Assembly (NCBI RefSeq): GCF_008040165.1
Contig: NZ_VRUR01000001.1
Coordinates: forward strand, 1,879,349 to 1,943,348
Direction of reading: 5' to 3'
DNA length: 64,000 nt
Source of the DNA: Flagellimonas hymeniacidonis
GTDB taxonomy: Bacteria > Bacteroidota > Bacteroidia > Flavobacteriales > Flavobacteriaceae
Under the pieces are notes generated by a model. It was not told the DNA's origin. It ran no database searches and worked only from the letters and a program-made list of their open reading frames with translations. A program made the translations under genes and the position numbers. The number at the start of each line of letters is the position of its first letter. The first letter of the stretch is position 1. Positions 19,893 through 29,757 of the stretch are shown here, piece after piece.

Positions 19893-19900
19893 TATTTTTG
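19893..19900 (+). promoter_or_regulatory. Putative -7 box for alaS
   Basis: TATTTTTG fits TAnnTTTG and lies 82 bases before the alaS ATG. A TTTA at 19869-19872, 20 bases upstream, could be a weak -33 element. The implied leader is about 75 bases. Confidence 0.4.
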
Positions 19901-19982
19901 CGCATTCTTTTTTAAGAGAACAAACAAATATAAAAATTGTTTTGCTTAAAGTGTTAAATTTAATAAAACCCTAGGAATTCCA

Positions 19983-22607
19983 ATGACATCCCAAGAAGTA
20001 AGAGATCAGTTTTTAGACTTTTTTAAAGGGAAAAAGCACAAAATAGTACCATCTGCACCAATGGTGATGAAAGATGACCCTACTTTGATGTTCACCAATG
20101 CCGGAATGAATCAGTTTAAAGAGTTTTTCTTGGGTAATTCCGTACCCAAGTCCAAGCGGGTTTCAGATTCCCAAAAATGCTTGAGAGTTAGCGGAAAACA
20201 TAATGATTTGGAGGAAGTGGGTAAGGATACCTACCACCACACCATGTTTGAGATGCTGGGCAACTGGAGTTTTGGGGATTACTTTAAAGAGGAAGCCATA
20301 CAATGGGCATGGGAGTTGCTAACAGATGTTTACAAAATTGACAAAGACAGTCTTTACGTTTCGGTTTTTGAAGGAAGTGATGATGCCGATAATTTGGAAA
20401 TGGACTCAGAAGCTTTTGAATTATGGAAAGCTATTGTTCCAGAAGACCGGATTATCATGGGGAACAAAAAGGACAATTTCTGGGAAATGGGAGATCAAGG
20501 TCCTTGCGGTCCCTGTTCAGAAATTCATGTAGATATTAGATCTAAGGAAGAAAAAGCTAAAATACCAGGAGCTTCACTGGTAAACCAGGATCATCCGCAG
20601 GTGGTGGAGATATGGAACTTGGTTTTTATTCAGTACAATCGCAAAGCCAATGGTTCTTTAGAAAGCCTTCCAGAAAAACATGTGGACACGGGAATGGGTT
20701 TTGAACGTCTGTGCATGGTTTTACAGGATGTAAAATCCAATTACGATACCGATGTGTTTACCCCGCTGATTCGCGAAATAGAAACAATCACCAGATCTAA
20801 ATACGGTAAAGACGAGGAAACTGATATAGCCATTAGGGTTATCGCTGATCATATTAGAGCTGTATCATTTTCTATTGCCGATGGGCAATTGCCAAGTAAT
20901 ACGGGAGCAGGTTATGTCATTCGCAGGATTCTACGCCGTGCCATACGCTACGGGTTTACCTTTTTGGATACCAAAAAGCCATTTATTTACCGATTGGTCA
21001 AGGTTTTGGGCGAGACCATGGGCAAAGCCTTTCCAGAGCTTCGCGAGCAGTATCAATTGATTGAGAATGTGGTGAAGGAGGAAGAAAATTCATTTTTAAG
21101 TACTCTGGAGCAAGGATTGGTGTTGTTGGATTCCGTTATTAAATCTTCCAAAGGCAAAACAATTGATGGCCAAAAAGCTTTTGAGCTTTATGATACTTTC
21201 GGATTTCCAATTGATTTGACTTCCTTGATTTTAGAAGAAAAAGGGTATCAACTGGACACAGAAGGTTTTGAAAAAGCATTAAAAGCCCAAAAGGACCGAT
21301 CCAGAGCAGCTTCTGAAATATCAAAAGAAGATTGGACCGTTTTACTTGAAGATGGAGAGCAGGAATTTATTGGTTATGATGGCCTGGAAGCAGATGTGAA
21401 ATTGGTAAAATACCGAAAGGTAACCAGTAAAAAAGGAGGAGATCAGTATCATCTGGTCTTTAACCTTACTCCATTTTATGCAGAAGGCGGTGGTCAAGTA
21501 GGTGATAAAGGATATTTAGAGGCCTCAAATGGGGATGTAATCTATATTCTTGATACTAAGAAAGAGAATAATGAGATAGTTCATTTTTCTGAGAATTTAC
21601 CTAAGGACACCTCAGGAACCTTCAAAGCTGTTGTGGACAAAAAACAACGCTGGCGAACCGCTAGCAACCACACGGCAACCCATTTATTACATCAGGCATT
21701 ACGGGAGATTTTGGGAACCCACGTGGAACAGAAAGGTTCGGCAGTACATTCCAAATACCTCCGTTTTGACTTTTCACACTTTTCCAAATTGAGTGTTGAA
21801 GAATTGAGGGACGTAGAGAACTTCGTAAATGCACGTATTGAAGGTCAGTTACCGTTTGAAGAAAGTAGAAACATCCCCATCAAAGAAGCGATGGACCAAG
21901 GCGCAATGGCCCTTTTTGGAGAAAAATATGGAGATACGGTGCGCACGGTTCGTTTTGGGCAATCCATTGAACTTTGCGGAGGGACACACGTAAAAAATAC
22001 GGCGGATATCTGGCATTTTAAGATTGTATCCGAAGGAGCAGTTGCAGCAGGAATACGAAGAATTGAAGCCATTACCTCGGATGCGGTAAAGGAATTTTAC
22101 TTCAAAAACAACCGAATGCTTTTTGAGATAAAGGACTTGCTGAACAATACAAAGGACCCTGTTAAGTCGGTTATCGGTTTGCAAGAGGAAAATTTAGCAT
22201 TAAAAAAGCAAATAGAGCAGTTGTTGAAAGACAAGGCCAAAGGATTGAAATCTGAACTTGTTTCCGAGTTGAAAGAGATTAATGGCCTTCAGTTTTTGGC
22301 TAAGAAGGTAGATTTGGACGCTTCAGGAATTAAAGATTTGGCTTTTGAAATAGGAGGACAGTTTACCAACCTATTTTTATTGCTTGCTGCAGAAAAAGAT
22401 GGAAAAGCACTGTTGTCTTGTTACATTTCCAAAGAATTGGTGACCAATAGAAAATTGAATGCTGGGACCATAGTTCGTGAATTGGGCACATACATCCAAG
22501 GTGGTGGTGGTGGACAGCCATTCTTTGCAACAGCTGGAGGTAAAAATCCTTCAGGTATTCCAGATGCTTTGAAAAAAGCTGTGGAACTGGTCAATCAAAT
22601 GGAATAG
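19983..22607 (+). CDS. alaS: Alanyl-tRNA synthetase
   Basis: An 874-residue enzyme that charges tRNA-Ala. The class II catalytic core includes [15 protein letters not shown] motif 2 residues (about 37-44). An anticodon-independent tRNA-recognition domain follows. The editing domain has its zinc-binding HTATHLLH (near 563-570) and CGGTHV (near 666-671) motifs. A C-terminal DHHA1 domain ends in the glycine-rich [14 protein letters not shown] stretch. Length and domain order are normal. It starts the unit followed 3 bases later by a DUF6090 gene. Confidence 0.98.
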   Translation: MTSQEVRDQFLDFFKGKKHKIVPSAPMVMKDDPTLMFTNAGMNQFKEFFLGNSVPKSKRVSDSQKCLRVSGKHNDLEEVGKDTYHHTMFEMLGNWSFGDYFKEEAIQWAWELLTDVYKIDKDSLYVSVFEGSDDADNLEMDSEAFELWKAIVPEDRIIMGNKKDNFWEMGDQGPCGPCSEIHVDIRSKEEKAKIPGASLVNQDHPQVVEIWNLVFIQYNRKANGSLESLPEKHVDTGMGFERLCMVLQDVKSNYDTDVFTPLIREIETITRSKYGKDEETDIAIRVIADHIRAVSFSIADGQLPSNTGAGYVIRRILRRAIRYGFTFLDTKKPFIYRLVKVLGETMGKAFPELREQYQLIENVVKEEENSFLSTLEQGLVLLDSVIKSSKGKTIDGQKAFELYDTFGFPIDLTSLILEEKGYQLDTEGFEKALKAQKDRSRAASEISKEDWTVLLEDGEQEFIGYDGLEADVKLVKYRKVTSKKGGDQYHLVFNLTPFYAEGGGQVGDKGYLEASNGDVIYILDTKKENNEIVHFSENLPKDTSGTFKAVVDKKQRWRTASNHTATHLLHQALREILGTHVEQKGSAVHSKYLRFDFSHFSKLSVEELRDVENFVNARIEGQLPFEESRNIPIKEAMDQGAMALFGEKYGDTVRTVRFGQSIELCGGTHVKNTADIWHFKIVSEGAVAAGIRRIEAITSDAVKEFYFKNNRMLFEIKDLLNNTKDPVKSVIGLQEENLALKKQIEQLLKDKAKGLKSELVSELKEINGLQFLAKKVDLDASGIKDLAFEIGGQFTNLFLLLAAEKDGKALLSCYISKELVTNRKLNAGTIVRELGTYIQGGGGGQPFFATAGGKNPSGIPDALKKAVELVNQME

Positions 22608-22610
22608 CGT

Positions 22611-23270
22611 ATGCGATTTATTAAACTAGATGCAATTAATTGGAAGTATATTCTTAGTGAAATCTTCTTGATTTTTGTGGGGATTAACCTAGCTATTTGG
22701 TTTAATGATTGGAATTCTTCTAAAACCAAAAACGCCAACATAACAATTGCTTTGGATAAGATTAAAGGCGAGCTCAATGCAAATTTAGAACAGCTTACTG
22801 AGAATAGGACGAGCAATGAAAAAATCACTTTTTTCTTAGATGCTATAGAAGCAATACAAAAAGAGAATAAAGGTAAATTATTGGTTTCACCGAAAACCAT
22901 GAATGCTTTTGAGGATAAATATAAAGACTTTTTTACGGTTACAGATTCTACTTATGTAGAGCCGGAGTTATACAGCTATGTTGGGGAAACCTACATCAAT
23001 CTTGATATTACTGAACTAAGCAGAATTGCGTGGGAAACCTCAAAATCTACTGGGATATTTCATGAATTTGGTTATGAATGTCTCTATGAATTAGAAGGGA
23101 TATACAATACCCAGAATTTGGTTCAAAATGAAATTGACAAAGCTACGGAGGCTTTGCGCAATGAGTCCATTGAGGACTTAGGACGCATTTTAAAGTTTGT
23201 AAATCAGTTAGAGCTACAGCTAGAATCCCAATACAAAAAGATCCTTAAAAACATAGACGATTGCCATTAG
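22611..23270 (+). CDS. DUF6090-like membrane protein
   Basis: A 219-residue protein with one N-terminal membrane helix (about 12-32; SEIFLIFVGINLAIWFNDWN) followed by a long charged helical region. This matches the DUF6090 layout common in Flavobacteriaceae, where the conserved helix is followed by an asparagine/tryptophan motif. No enzymatic motif is present and no function is known. It lies 3 bases after alaS and 19 bases before the GSCFA gene, so it is probably cotranscribed. Confidence 0.8.
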   Translation: MRFIKLDAINWKYILSEIFLIFVGINLAIWFNDWNSSKTKNANITIALDKIKGELNANLEQLTENRTSNEKITFFLDAIEAIQKENKGKLLVSPKTMNAFEDKYKDFFTVTDSTYVEPELYSYVGETYINLDITELSRIAWETSKSTGIFHEFGYECLYELEGIYNTQNLVQNEIDKATEALRNESIEDLGRILKFVNQLELQLESQYKKILKNIDDCH

Positions 23271-23289
23271 GAGAACCGTTGCTTCCAAA

Positions 23290-24246
23290 ATGAAACTTCA
23301 AACCACAATTCCACTGTCAAAAGCTGATAATCCAATCGATTATCAAAGTTCAATGTTGCTTTTAGGGTCTTGTTTTGTGGAAAATATGGGTGAAAAACTG
23401 GACTATTTTAAGTTTCAACAGCTTCAAAATCCATTTGGGATTCTTTTCCATCCGCTTGCCATTGAAAATCTGATTGTCCGTTCCATAGAAAATCAGAACT
23501 ACAAAGAAAAGGAGGTTTTTGAGCAGCATGGAAGATGGTATTGCTTTGATGCACATTCTGATAAAAGTTCTGGTACCAAAACGGAATTGGTCCAAAGTTT
23601 GAACGATGCACTTGAGGAAACCAGACGACAACTGATGCAAACCACTCATCTTATTATTACGCTGGGAACGGCATGGGTTTATAGAAATATCGATACTGAA
23701 AAGACGGTAGCTAATTGTCATAAGGTTCCACAAAAAAACTTTACAAAGGAGTTGTTGTCCGTGCAGGAAATCAGAGAAAGTCTGGAAAAAATATGTAACA
23801 CAGTTCAATCTATTAATCCAAAGACACAGTTGGTTTTTACCATTTCACCTGTTCGTCATTTAAAAGATGGTTTTATTGAAAATCAACGTAGCAAAGCCAA
23901 TTTAATCACTGCGGTTCACGATTTGCTGTCATCCAATGCTAAGTCAAGCATTTCTTATTTTGAGAGCTATGAGATTATGATGGATGAACTGCGTGACTAT
24001 CGCTTTTACGGAAAGGATATGGTGCATCCCAACGAATTGGCAGTAGATTACATCTGGGAAAAATTTAAAGCTATATGGATTTCTGAAGATAGTCATGACA
24101 CAATGAATCAAGTTGAGGTCGTTCAAAAAGGATTGAGCCATAGACCGTTTAACCCAGATTCGGATGAGTACCTAAAATTTAAAAAGTCGCTCCAGACCAA
24201 AATTACGTATCTTCAAGAAAGGTATCCTTTTATGAAATTCGGATAG
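23290..24246 (+). CDS. GSCFA-domain protein
   Basis: A 318-residue protein of the GSCFA family (PF08885), named for its GSCF(A/V)E motif, seen here as LGSCFVENMG at about 26-35. The domain is SGNH-hydrolase-like; the Ser in GSCF and an Asp/His pair near KDMVHPNE (about 240-247) would form the active site. Substrates of the family are not established. No signal peptide is seen. The DUF4230 gene follows immediately after the stop codon. Confidence 0.93.
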   Translation: MKLQTTIPLSKADNPIDYQSSMLLLGSCFVENMGEKLDYFKFQQLQNPFGILFHPLAIENLIVRSIENQNYKEKEVFEQHGRWYCFDAHSDKSSGTKTELVQSLNDALEETRRQLMQTTHLIITLGTAWVYRNIDTEKTVANCHKVPQKNFTKELLSVQEIRESLEKICNTVQSINPKTQLVFTISPVRHLKDGFIENQRSKANLITAVHDLLSSNAKSSISYFESYEIMMDELRDYRFYGKDMVHPNELAVDYIWEKFKAIWISEDSHDTMNQVEVVQKGLSHRPFNPDSDEYLKFKKSLQTKITYLQERYPFMKFG

Positions 24247-24873
24247 ATGAAAAAAATACTTCTTGGAGCACTTATTGCGCTTGCATCCATACTTATTTAT
24301 AAATCCTGCGCAGACGATAGGCATCAAAAGGCAGTACTTGAGGAAAGCTCACTTTTGATTCAGCAAGAACTAAAACAGGTTTCCAAATTAATTGTAACTG
24401 AAGGACATTTTGTAGAGGTTTACAATTATGCAGATTCCAAAGAATTGTTTGGGTCTTTAATGACCGCGAATAAGAAAGCCTTGGTGGTTGTGAATGCGGA
24501 AGCTACCATTGCATATGATTTAGCAAGGCTCGAATATGAAGTGGATGAAGCTTCAAAAATCATTCGGATTATAAAAATCCCTGAACCTGAAATCCAAATC
24601 AATCCAGATTTTGAATATTACGATGTGTCGGCAGATTACTTTAATCCATTTAATGCTCAGGATTATAATGTGATCAAAGACAATGTGAATGCCTCATTAT
24701 TGAAAAAAGTAAATGCCTCTTCATTGGTTTCTAACGCGGAAAACAGACTGATCAGTGAGTTGTCCAGAATCTATACATTGACCAATTCCTTAGGATGGAC
24801 GTTGATTTATAATGAAAATGAAGTCAATTCAACAGAGCAGCTATTTGACCTTGGCAAACTCTTGGTTGATTAG
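24247..24873 (+). CDS. DUF4230 protein, membrane-anchored
   Basis: A 208-residue protein with an N-terminal anchor (about 3-20, containing SILIYKSC) and a DUF4230 domain (about 40-205). The hallmark is an ELxxVSKLIVTEGHF segment followed by a predicted beta-sandwich. Homologs are common in Bacteroidota and Firmicutes and have no known function. It starts directly after the GSCFA stop. Its last 33 bases overlap the 3' end of the aromatic hydroxylase gene on the other strand, a tail-to-tail overlap without room for a separate terminator. Confidence 0.85.
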   Translation: MKKILLGALIALASILIYKSCADDRHQKAVLEESSLLIQQELKQVSKLIVTEGHFVEVYNYADSKELFGSLMTANKKALVVVNAEATIAYDLARLEYEVDEASKIIRIIKIPEPEIQINPDFEYYDVSADYFNPFNAQDYNVIKDNVNASLLKKVNASSLVSNAENRLISELSRIYTLTNSLGWTLIYNENEVNSTEQLFDLGKLLVD

Positions 24874-26598
24874 CGTGAGACCATCATCTATTAAATGCCC
24901 AACTTCGGGCCTTGATTTTTTAACCTCCTCTAAATGAACCTTTATGTTATCTGCCAAGTTTTCGCGCTGCCCTTTTTTAGCAAGCTCATAAAGCTCAATA
25001 GGCAATAGCCAATCTTCGGGAAATTCTGCTTTGATTTCCTCAAAAAGTTTGCTTCTAGAAACAAACGTATTAATGCCATCTCTATAATCCCGAACTCTTT
25101 GATAATAAGCTTCCAACTGTATTCTTTCCTGATCTGGAGCCTTTTTAATCGTGGTTTCTGTAAGTTCATGCGTAGTTAAATCAAAGCTATTCAGGTCAGC
25201 GGGCCCGTTAAACGCAGATACCACTTTTTGCCCTACTGCCATATGATACAATCCCCAACTTGGCAAAAACAATAGCGTACCATCGTGGGTGACAGTGCAA
25301 TCTTTAAACGTGATCAAAATGATTTTTCCCTGTAAATTCCTGGTTCCTGTTACAATGGTTCCTTCAATTTTTACGCCTCCTTCAAATTCCAGAGATATCT
25401 GTTCGCCTTCAAAGATTTTGTACGCCATTAAATCTCTAGGCCCCATGTCCTCAATGGCTAGGTTTATGCCCTTAAGCTTCCCAATTGGAGAGCCATATCC
25501 TTCTGGATGCTGTTCTGTTCCATGTCCTACCAATTCTTTTTCACGATATGACAAAGCAGTGGGGCCAATAGTACGCATATAAACAGGTTCACCATTATGT
25601 TCAATGAGTGAATTGAATTGTCCGGAAATTTGAATACCAGTGCTCAATTCAATGCTTCCAAGCGCTTTGGAATCAATCAATTTTTGAACACCAGAAAGCC
25701 CACCCGTCCGTAATGCCATGGTATTTGCAAAATCTTCAAGTACTTGACTTAAATGTGCAAAATTTGGAGTGACGAAAAGTTGAGGTTGTGGTTTGGTGAT
25801 ATCAAATGCTGTTTGAGCAGATTCCAAGGTATAAGGCAATTTTACCACATCACTCTGCATGCACCACTTGCTCTCGCCAATAGAAGAGAGAAGGCCAGCT
25901 CCATAGATTTTAGGTTTTTCCACTGAGCCAATCAATCCGTATTCCACAGTCCACCAATGTAGATTTCTAATCAATGCCATCTCACTGGGTTTCCCCATAT
26001 TCTCCTGTAAATGTTCAATATGCTGCTCGGCCTCGTCGATTTCTTGCTGTGGAGTTCCTTCGGCTTCTTTAATAATGGAGAGATGCCTAACAGCTTGATA
26101 TAGCTCATAATCTTTTGCGCTGGAGATGGCCTTGCACCCAATTTCTCCAAAACGCCTTAAATATTCTGCGTATTCTGGATTTGCAATAATGGGTGCATGT
26201 CCAGCACCTTCGTGAATAATATCAGGCGCAGGGGTATATTCAATGTTTTCCAGTTGACGAATATCCGATGCGATAACCAATATGTTGTACGCTTGAAATT
26301 CCATAAACGCCGAAGGTGGAATAAAACCATCCACCGCGACTGCGGCCCAACCAATTTCTTTCAAAATTCGGTTCATGCCATACATATTGGGAATGTGGTC
26401 GATAGAAATCCCTGTTTTCAATAAACCATCTACATAAGATTTATGGGCTACCTTACTTAAGTAGTCCACATTTTTTCGCATGACATAACGCCAAACAGCT
26501 TGATTTATAGCAGAATAATCCTCATAATCTTGAGGCTTTATAAACTGTTTTAAGTGTTTTGGAAGCTTATCTAAAATGGGATTTGATTCGTAATTCAT
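24841..26598 (-). CDS. Aromatic amino acid hydroxylase with a large C-terminal extension
   Basis: A 585-residue pterin-dependent hydroxylase. The non-heme iron ligands are visible: His129 and His134 in IHEGAGHAP and Glu219 in WTVEYG, in the spacing of phenylalanine hydroxylase. Bacterial PhhA enzymes are usually about 260-300 residues; this one has about 270 extra residues after the catalytic core, and the iron-binding part is near the N-terminus. Long forms like this occur in Bacteroidota and some Bacillus. It likely converts phenylalanine to tyrosine, but tryptophan is possible. No pterin carbinolamine dehydratase is next to it. Confidence 0.9.
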   Translation of the reverse strand: MNYESNPILDKLPKHLKQFIKPQDYEDYSAINQAVWRYVMRKNVDYLSKVAHKSYVDGLLKTGISIDHIPNMYGMNRILKEIGWAAVAVDGFIPPSAFMEFQAYNILVIASDIRQLENIEYTPAPDIIHEGAGHAPIIANPEYAEYLRRFGEIGCKAISSAKDYELYQAVRHLSIIKEAEGTPQQEIDEAEQHIEHLQENMGKPSEMALIRNLHWWTVEYGLIGSVEKPKIYGAGLLSSIGESKWCMQSDVVKLPYTLESAQTAFDITKPQPQLFVTPNFAHLSQVLEDFANTMALRTGGLSGVQKLIDSKALGSIELSTGIQISGQFNSLIEHNGEPVYMRTIGPTALSYREKELVGHGTEQHPEGYGSPIGKLKGINLAIEDMGPRDLMAYKIFEGEQISLEFEGGVKIEGTIVTGTRNLQGKIILITFKDCTVTHDGTLLFLPSWGLYHMAVGQKVVSAFNGPADLNSFDLTTHELTETTIKKAPDQERIQLEAYYQRVRDYRDGINTFVSRSKLFEEIKAEFPEDWLLPIELYELAKKGQRENLADNIKVHLEEVKKSRPEVGHLIDDGLTLINQEFAKVK

Positions 26599-26670
26599 TG
26601 CACTTTTTTAATGGTCACAAAGATACAAAATCGGGATTGCTTATCTCTTTAATAGAAGGAGGTCAATAAA

Positions 26671-26691
26671 AAACCGCCTCGAGGGCGGTTT
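26671..26691 (-). terminator. Terminator of the DUF4136 gene
   Basis: An 8-bp stem AAACCGCC/GGCGGTTT has a 5-base loop and a T-run on the minus strand. It lies 10 bases after the DUF4136 stop; the A/T flanks make it partly bidirectional. Confidence 0.85.
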
Positions 26692-26700
26692 TAAAATATT

Positions 26701-27279
26701 TTAGTTTGCTGCAATCTCTGTGGACGGCGGATATTCTTTTAAAATGTGTGAAACAAACTCACGGATACGTTCTTCTTTCTTTTCAATATTACTGGTGTTG
26801 TTCAAAGTGCCAACACCGCGACCTTGCCACACCAATTCTTTGTTTTTGGCATCAATAAGATCAATGTACAATGAACCTTCGGTTCGGGTGCTTACGTTAT
26901 TGCCGAAACCTCCCCAGCCCCATCCCCATCCGGGACCCCAGACCCAAGGATTGTAAAAGCCGCCATAACCCCAACCAAAGTTGTTGTTATAAACATCTAC
27001 ACGTTCAAGTTCTTTGGTGAAAATACTTATCAAAATATCTGGTTGCTGGGATTTTGCAAAACCGCGCGAGCTCATTTCAGCTTCAATGGCTTTTAAAATT
27101 CGTTTTTTATCCAAATCTGAAATTTGGGCCTTATCTATACCTGTTTTATAGAAGGCATAGGTTTTAAAAGTACCAAAATCGGCTTTAGTATCGTAATCAG
27201 AAATCACCCGAACAGAACTGCAGGATGCAAGCAAAGTGACTGCAAAAGCAGCCAGTGTAAAAAGTTTTAAATTTTTCAT
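26701..27279 (-). CDS. DUF4136 lipoprotein
   Basis: A 192-residue outer-envelope lipoprotein. I place the start at 27279 because the protein then opens with a proper lipoprotein signal, MKNLKLFTLAAFAVTLLASC, with the lipidated Cys at 20. A longer frame upstream exists but runs through the next gene. DUF4136 (about 22-185) is recognised by the DYDTKADFGTFKTYAFY start and the GSLYIDLIDAKNKELVWQG segment. A Gly/Trp-rich loop (WGYGGFYNPWVWG) interrupts it, as is common. Function unknown; homologs are envelope-stress related in some species. Confidence 0.88.
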   Translation of the reverse strand: MKNLKLFTLAAFAVTLLASCSSVRVISDYDTKADFGTFKTYAFYKTGIDKAQISDLDKKRILKAIEAEMSSRGFAKSQQPDILISIFTKELERVDVYNNNFGWGYGGFYNPWVWGPGWGWGWGGFGNNVSTRTEGSLYIDLIDAKNKELVWQGRGVGTLNNTSNIEKKEERIREFVSHILKEYPPSTEIAAN

Positions 27280-27343
27280 AGTAATCTTTTTTGAGTTCAT
27301 TGAAATGACGCTAAAACAATCACAAATACTATGCCGAACACGG

Positions 27344-27574
<231 letters not shown>

Positions 27575-27664
27575 TCACCGAAATTGTTAATGCAATCATC
27601 GATGGAATCCAATTTTCGAATATACTTGCAGTTATATTTGTAGGAAACTTATGATAATTTTAGT

Positions 27665-27994
27665 TTGGTATTAGTTTTTAAACATTTCTTTTATCGCAAT
27701 TATGTTGGCCTATCCCTATGGCCATTTATCTTTTTAAAAGAGGATTCCCTCAAAAAAGATGAAGTGCTTATCAATCATGAACGCATTCACCTTAAACAAC
27801 AGCGAGAATTATTAATTGTGCCTTTTTATATACTGTACATCGCCGAATGGTTGTTGCGTACATTACTTTATTTGGATAGCTACAGAGCATATCAGAATAT
27901 TAGTTTTGAGCGTGAAGCTTATGCCAATGAAGATGATATGCAGTATCTTTCGCGTAGAAAAACCTTTGGTTTTTTGGATTATTTGACGCGATAA
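27665..27994 (+). CDS. Small membrane protein with HExxH motif
   Basis: A 109-residue protein that starts at TTG; the frame has no ATG before a stop upstream. It carries HERIH (about 39-43, in LINHERIHLKQQ), matching the zinc-peptidase HExxH motif. A hydrophobic stretch follows (about 50-68), then FEREAYANE (about 81-89), whose glutamate is well placed to be the third zinc ligand of a gluzincin. This is a minimal peptidase-like core in a very short protein. Similar proteins occur in Flavobacteriaceae without assigned function. It is 9 bases before the PLP enzyme gene. Confidence 0.75.
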   Translation: MVLVFKHFFYRNYVGLSLWPFIFLKEDSLKKDEVLINHERIHLKQQRELLIVPFYILYIAEWLLRTLLYLDSYRAYQNISFEREAYANEDDMQYLSRRKTFGFLDYLTR

Positions 27995-28003
27995 TTATCC
28001 GAT

Positions 28004-28909
28004 TTGCAAATTCCGAATGAAAAAGTAGCATTGCCGCTTCTTGCGGATAAGGAAGTAAGCCTTTATGTAAAAAGGGAAGATACGATTCACCCATTCATTT
28101 CTGGAAATAAATACCGAAAGCTTAAATACAACCTGCTAGAAGCAAAGGACAAAGGAAAAACTACCATACTCACCTTTGGTGGAGCATTTTCCAACCATAT
28201 TGCAGCAACAGCTTATGCCGGAAAAGAAGCAGGATTAAAAACTATAGGGGTTATCCGCGGAGAAGAGCTTAAAGAAAATTGGAAGGAAAACCCAACCTTG
28301 CAATTGGCCGCTACCCATGGCATGACGTTTCATTTTATGTCGCGAATCGATTATAGAGATAAAAATTTACAGAAATTTCAGGAAAAGCTAAAAACTACTT
28401 TTGGAGATTGCTATATCCTTCCAGAAGGCGGAACCAATACGTTGGCAGTGAAAGGCTGCGAAGAAATTTTGACCAATACAGATGTAAAATTCGATTTTGT
28501 TTGCAGCTGTGTGGGTACTGGAGGTACTATTTCGGGCCTCATTAATACCGCAAAACCACATCAAACTGTTTTAGGGTTCCCTGCGTTAAAAGGCGATTTT
28601 CTAAAGCAAGATATTCTTAAATTTGCCCGTAATGAAAATTGGGAGCTAATTCCCGATTACCATTTTGGAGGTTATGCTAAAGTAGATGAACATTTAATAG
28701 ATTTCATCAATACCTTTAAAAAAGACACAGGCATTCCATTGGATCCTATTTATACTGGGAAAATGCTTTTTGGTATTTTTGACCTTATAAAGAAGGATTA
28801 TTTTAAAAGAGGAACCCAAATTTTGGCTATCCATAGTGGAGGATTACAAGGTATAACAGGCATGAATCTTGCATTAAGAAAAAGAAATTTACCGGTATTG
28901 GACGTATGA
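28004..28909 (+). CDS. PLP-dependent deaminase/desulfhydrase, ACC deaminase family
   Basis: A 301-residue PLP enzyme of the 1-aminocyclopropane-1-carboxylate deaminase/D-cysteine desulfhydrase family. Lys36 in SGNKYRKL is the expected PLP Schiff-base lysine; FGGAFSNHIAATA (about 64-76) binds the cofactor or substrate carboxylate; GTGGT near 174 holds the phosphate. The start is TTG; no ATG is available in frame. Many flavobacterial members act on D-cysteine or have no known substrate, so ACC deamination should not be assumed. It overlaps the next gene by 4 bases (ATGA). Confidence 0.85.
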   Translation: MQIPNEKVALPLLADKEVSLYVKREDTIHPFISGNKYRKLKYNLLEAKDKGKTTILTFGGAFSNHIAATAYAGKEAGLKTIGVIRGEELKENWKENPTLQLAATHGMTFHFMSRIDYRDKNLQKFQEKLKTTFGDCYILPEGGTNTLAVKGCEEILTNTDVKFDFVCSCVGTGGTISGLINTAKPHQTVLGFPALKGDFLKQDILKFARNENWELIPDYHFGGYAKVDEHLIDFINTFKKDTGIPLDPIYTGKMLFGIFDLIKKDYFKRGTQILAIHSGGLQGITGMNLALRKRNLPVLDV

Positions 28910-29757
28910 TCAAACGAATAGGATATGTAATGGTAATAGCGATGTTGCTCACAGGGTGTGGAGCAAAAAAACGAACCGCTAGCAGGCAAGAAAAACCAGT
29001 TGCTAAGACCAGTCCAACCCGTAACCCCAATACTGGAATTCCTAAAGATGGCCCTAAAGAAACGGAACTTTATCCCTTACCGATAAATCCTGGAAAATTT
29101 GTAAAATTCCCGGTGGCCAATACCCAAGAATATATTCAAACATTTGCCGAAATAGCCAAGTACGAAATGCGTGCCTTTGGCATTCCTGCTAGTATTACGC
29201 TTGCGCAGGGTATTTTGGAAAGTGGTTCAGGAAAAGGAGAATTGACCAGAAAGACAAACAATCACTTTGGCATAAAATGTCATACGGGATGGGACGGCGA
29301 ATTCGATTTTCATGATGATGATGCCAAGGGTGAATGCTTTAGAAAATACAACCACCCCATGTATTCGTTTAGGGACCACAGTATTTTCCTTTCTTCCCGC
29401 TCCCGCTATAGTTTTCTGTTTAATTACAGAAGGGACGATTATAAAAAATGGGCCTATGGATTGCGTCAGGCGGGTTATGCCACAGATCGCAAGTACCCAC
29501 AAAAATTGATTGCCTTAATTGAACGATATAATTTGGATGCATACGATGAAGAGGTGGTCCGCGGTGGATTGGAAACGGTCCGTGCACCCAAGAAATACGA
29601 AGTATTTACCCATGTGGTGGAAAGCGGGGAAACCTTATATGCAATCTCTCGAAAATATGCCATTTCGGTGAATGAACTTAAACAAATCAATAACCTGAAC
29701 AATAATACCATTTCCATTGGGCAAGTGCTCAATATCCGGAAAGAAAAATCCAAATGA
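28906..29757 (+). CDS. Glucosaminidase lipoprotein with LysM domain
   Basis: A 283-residue cell-wall hydrolase. The lipoprotein signal ends LLTGC with Cys18. A GH73-type glucosaminidase domain spans about 75-225 ([18 protein letters not shown] carries the catalytic Glu of the family). A LysM peptidoglycan-binding domain at about 232-279 starts with [16 protein letters not shown]. It would cleave beta-N-acetylglucosamine bonds in peptidoglycan at the periplasmic face. It is coupled by 4-base overlaps to the PLP gene before and hemL after. Confidence 0.92.
   Translation: MIKRIGYVMVIAMLLTGCGAKKRTASRQEKPVAKTSPTRNPNTGIPKDGPKETELYPLPINPGKFVKFPVANTQEYIQTFAEIAKYEMRAFGIPASITLAQGILESGSGKGELTRKTNNHFGIKCHTGWDGEFDFHDDDAKGECFRKYNHPMYSFRDHSIFLSSRSRYSFLFNYRRDDYKKWAYGLRQAGYATDRKYPQKLIALIERYNLDAYDEEVVRGGLETVRAPKKYEVFTHVVESGETLYAISRKYAISVNELKQINNLNNNTISIGQVLNIRKEKSK

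Noticed and set aside
28004..28909. Naming the PLP enzyme ACC deaminase (acdS)
   Set aside because: The family includes D-cysteine desulfhydrases and enzymes with unknown substrates; the distinguishing residues cannot be judged here.
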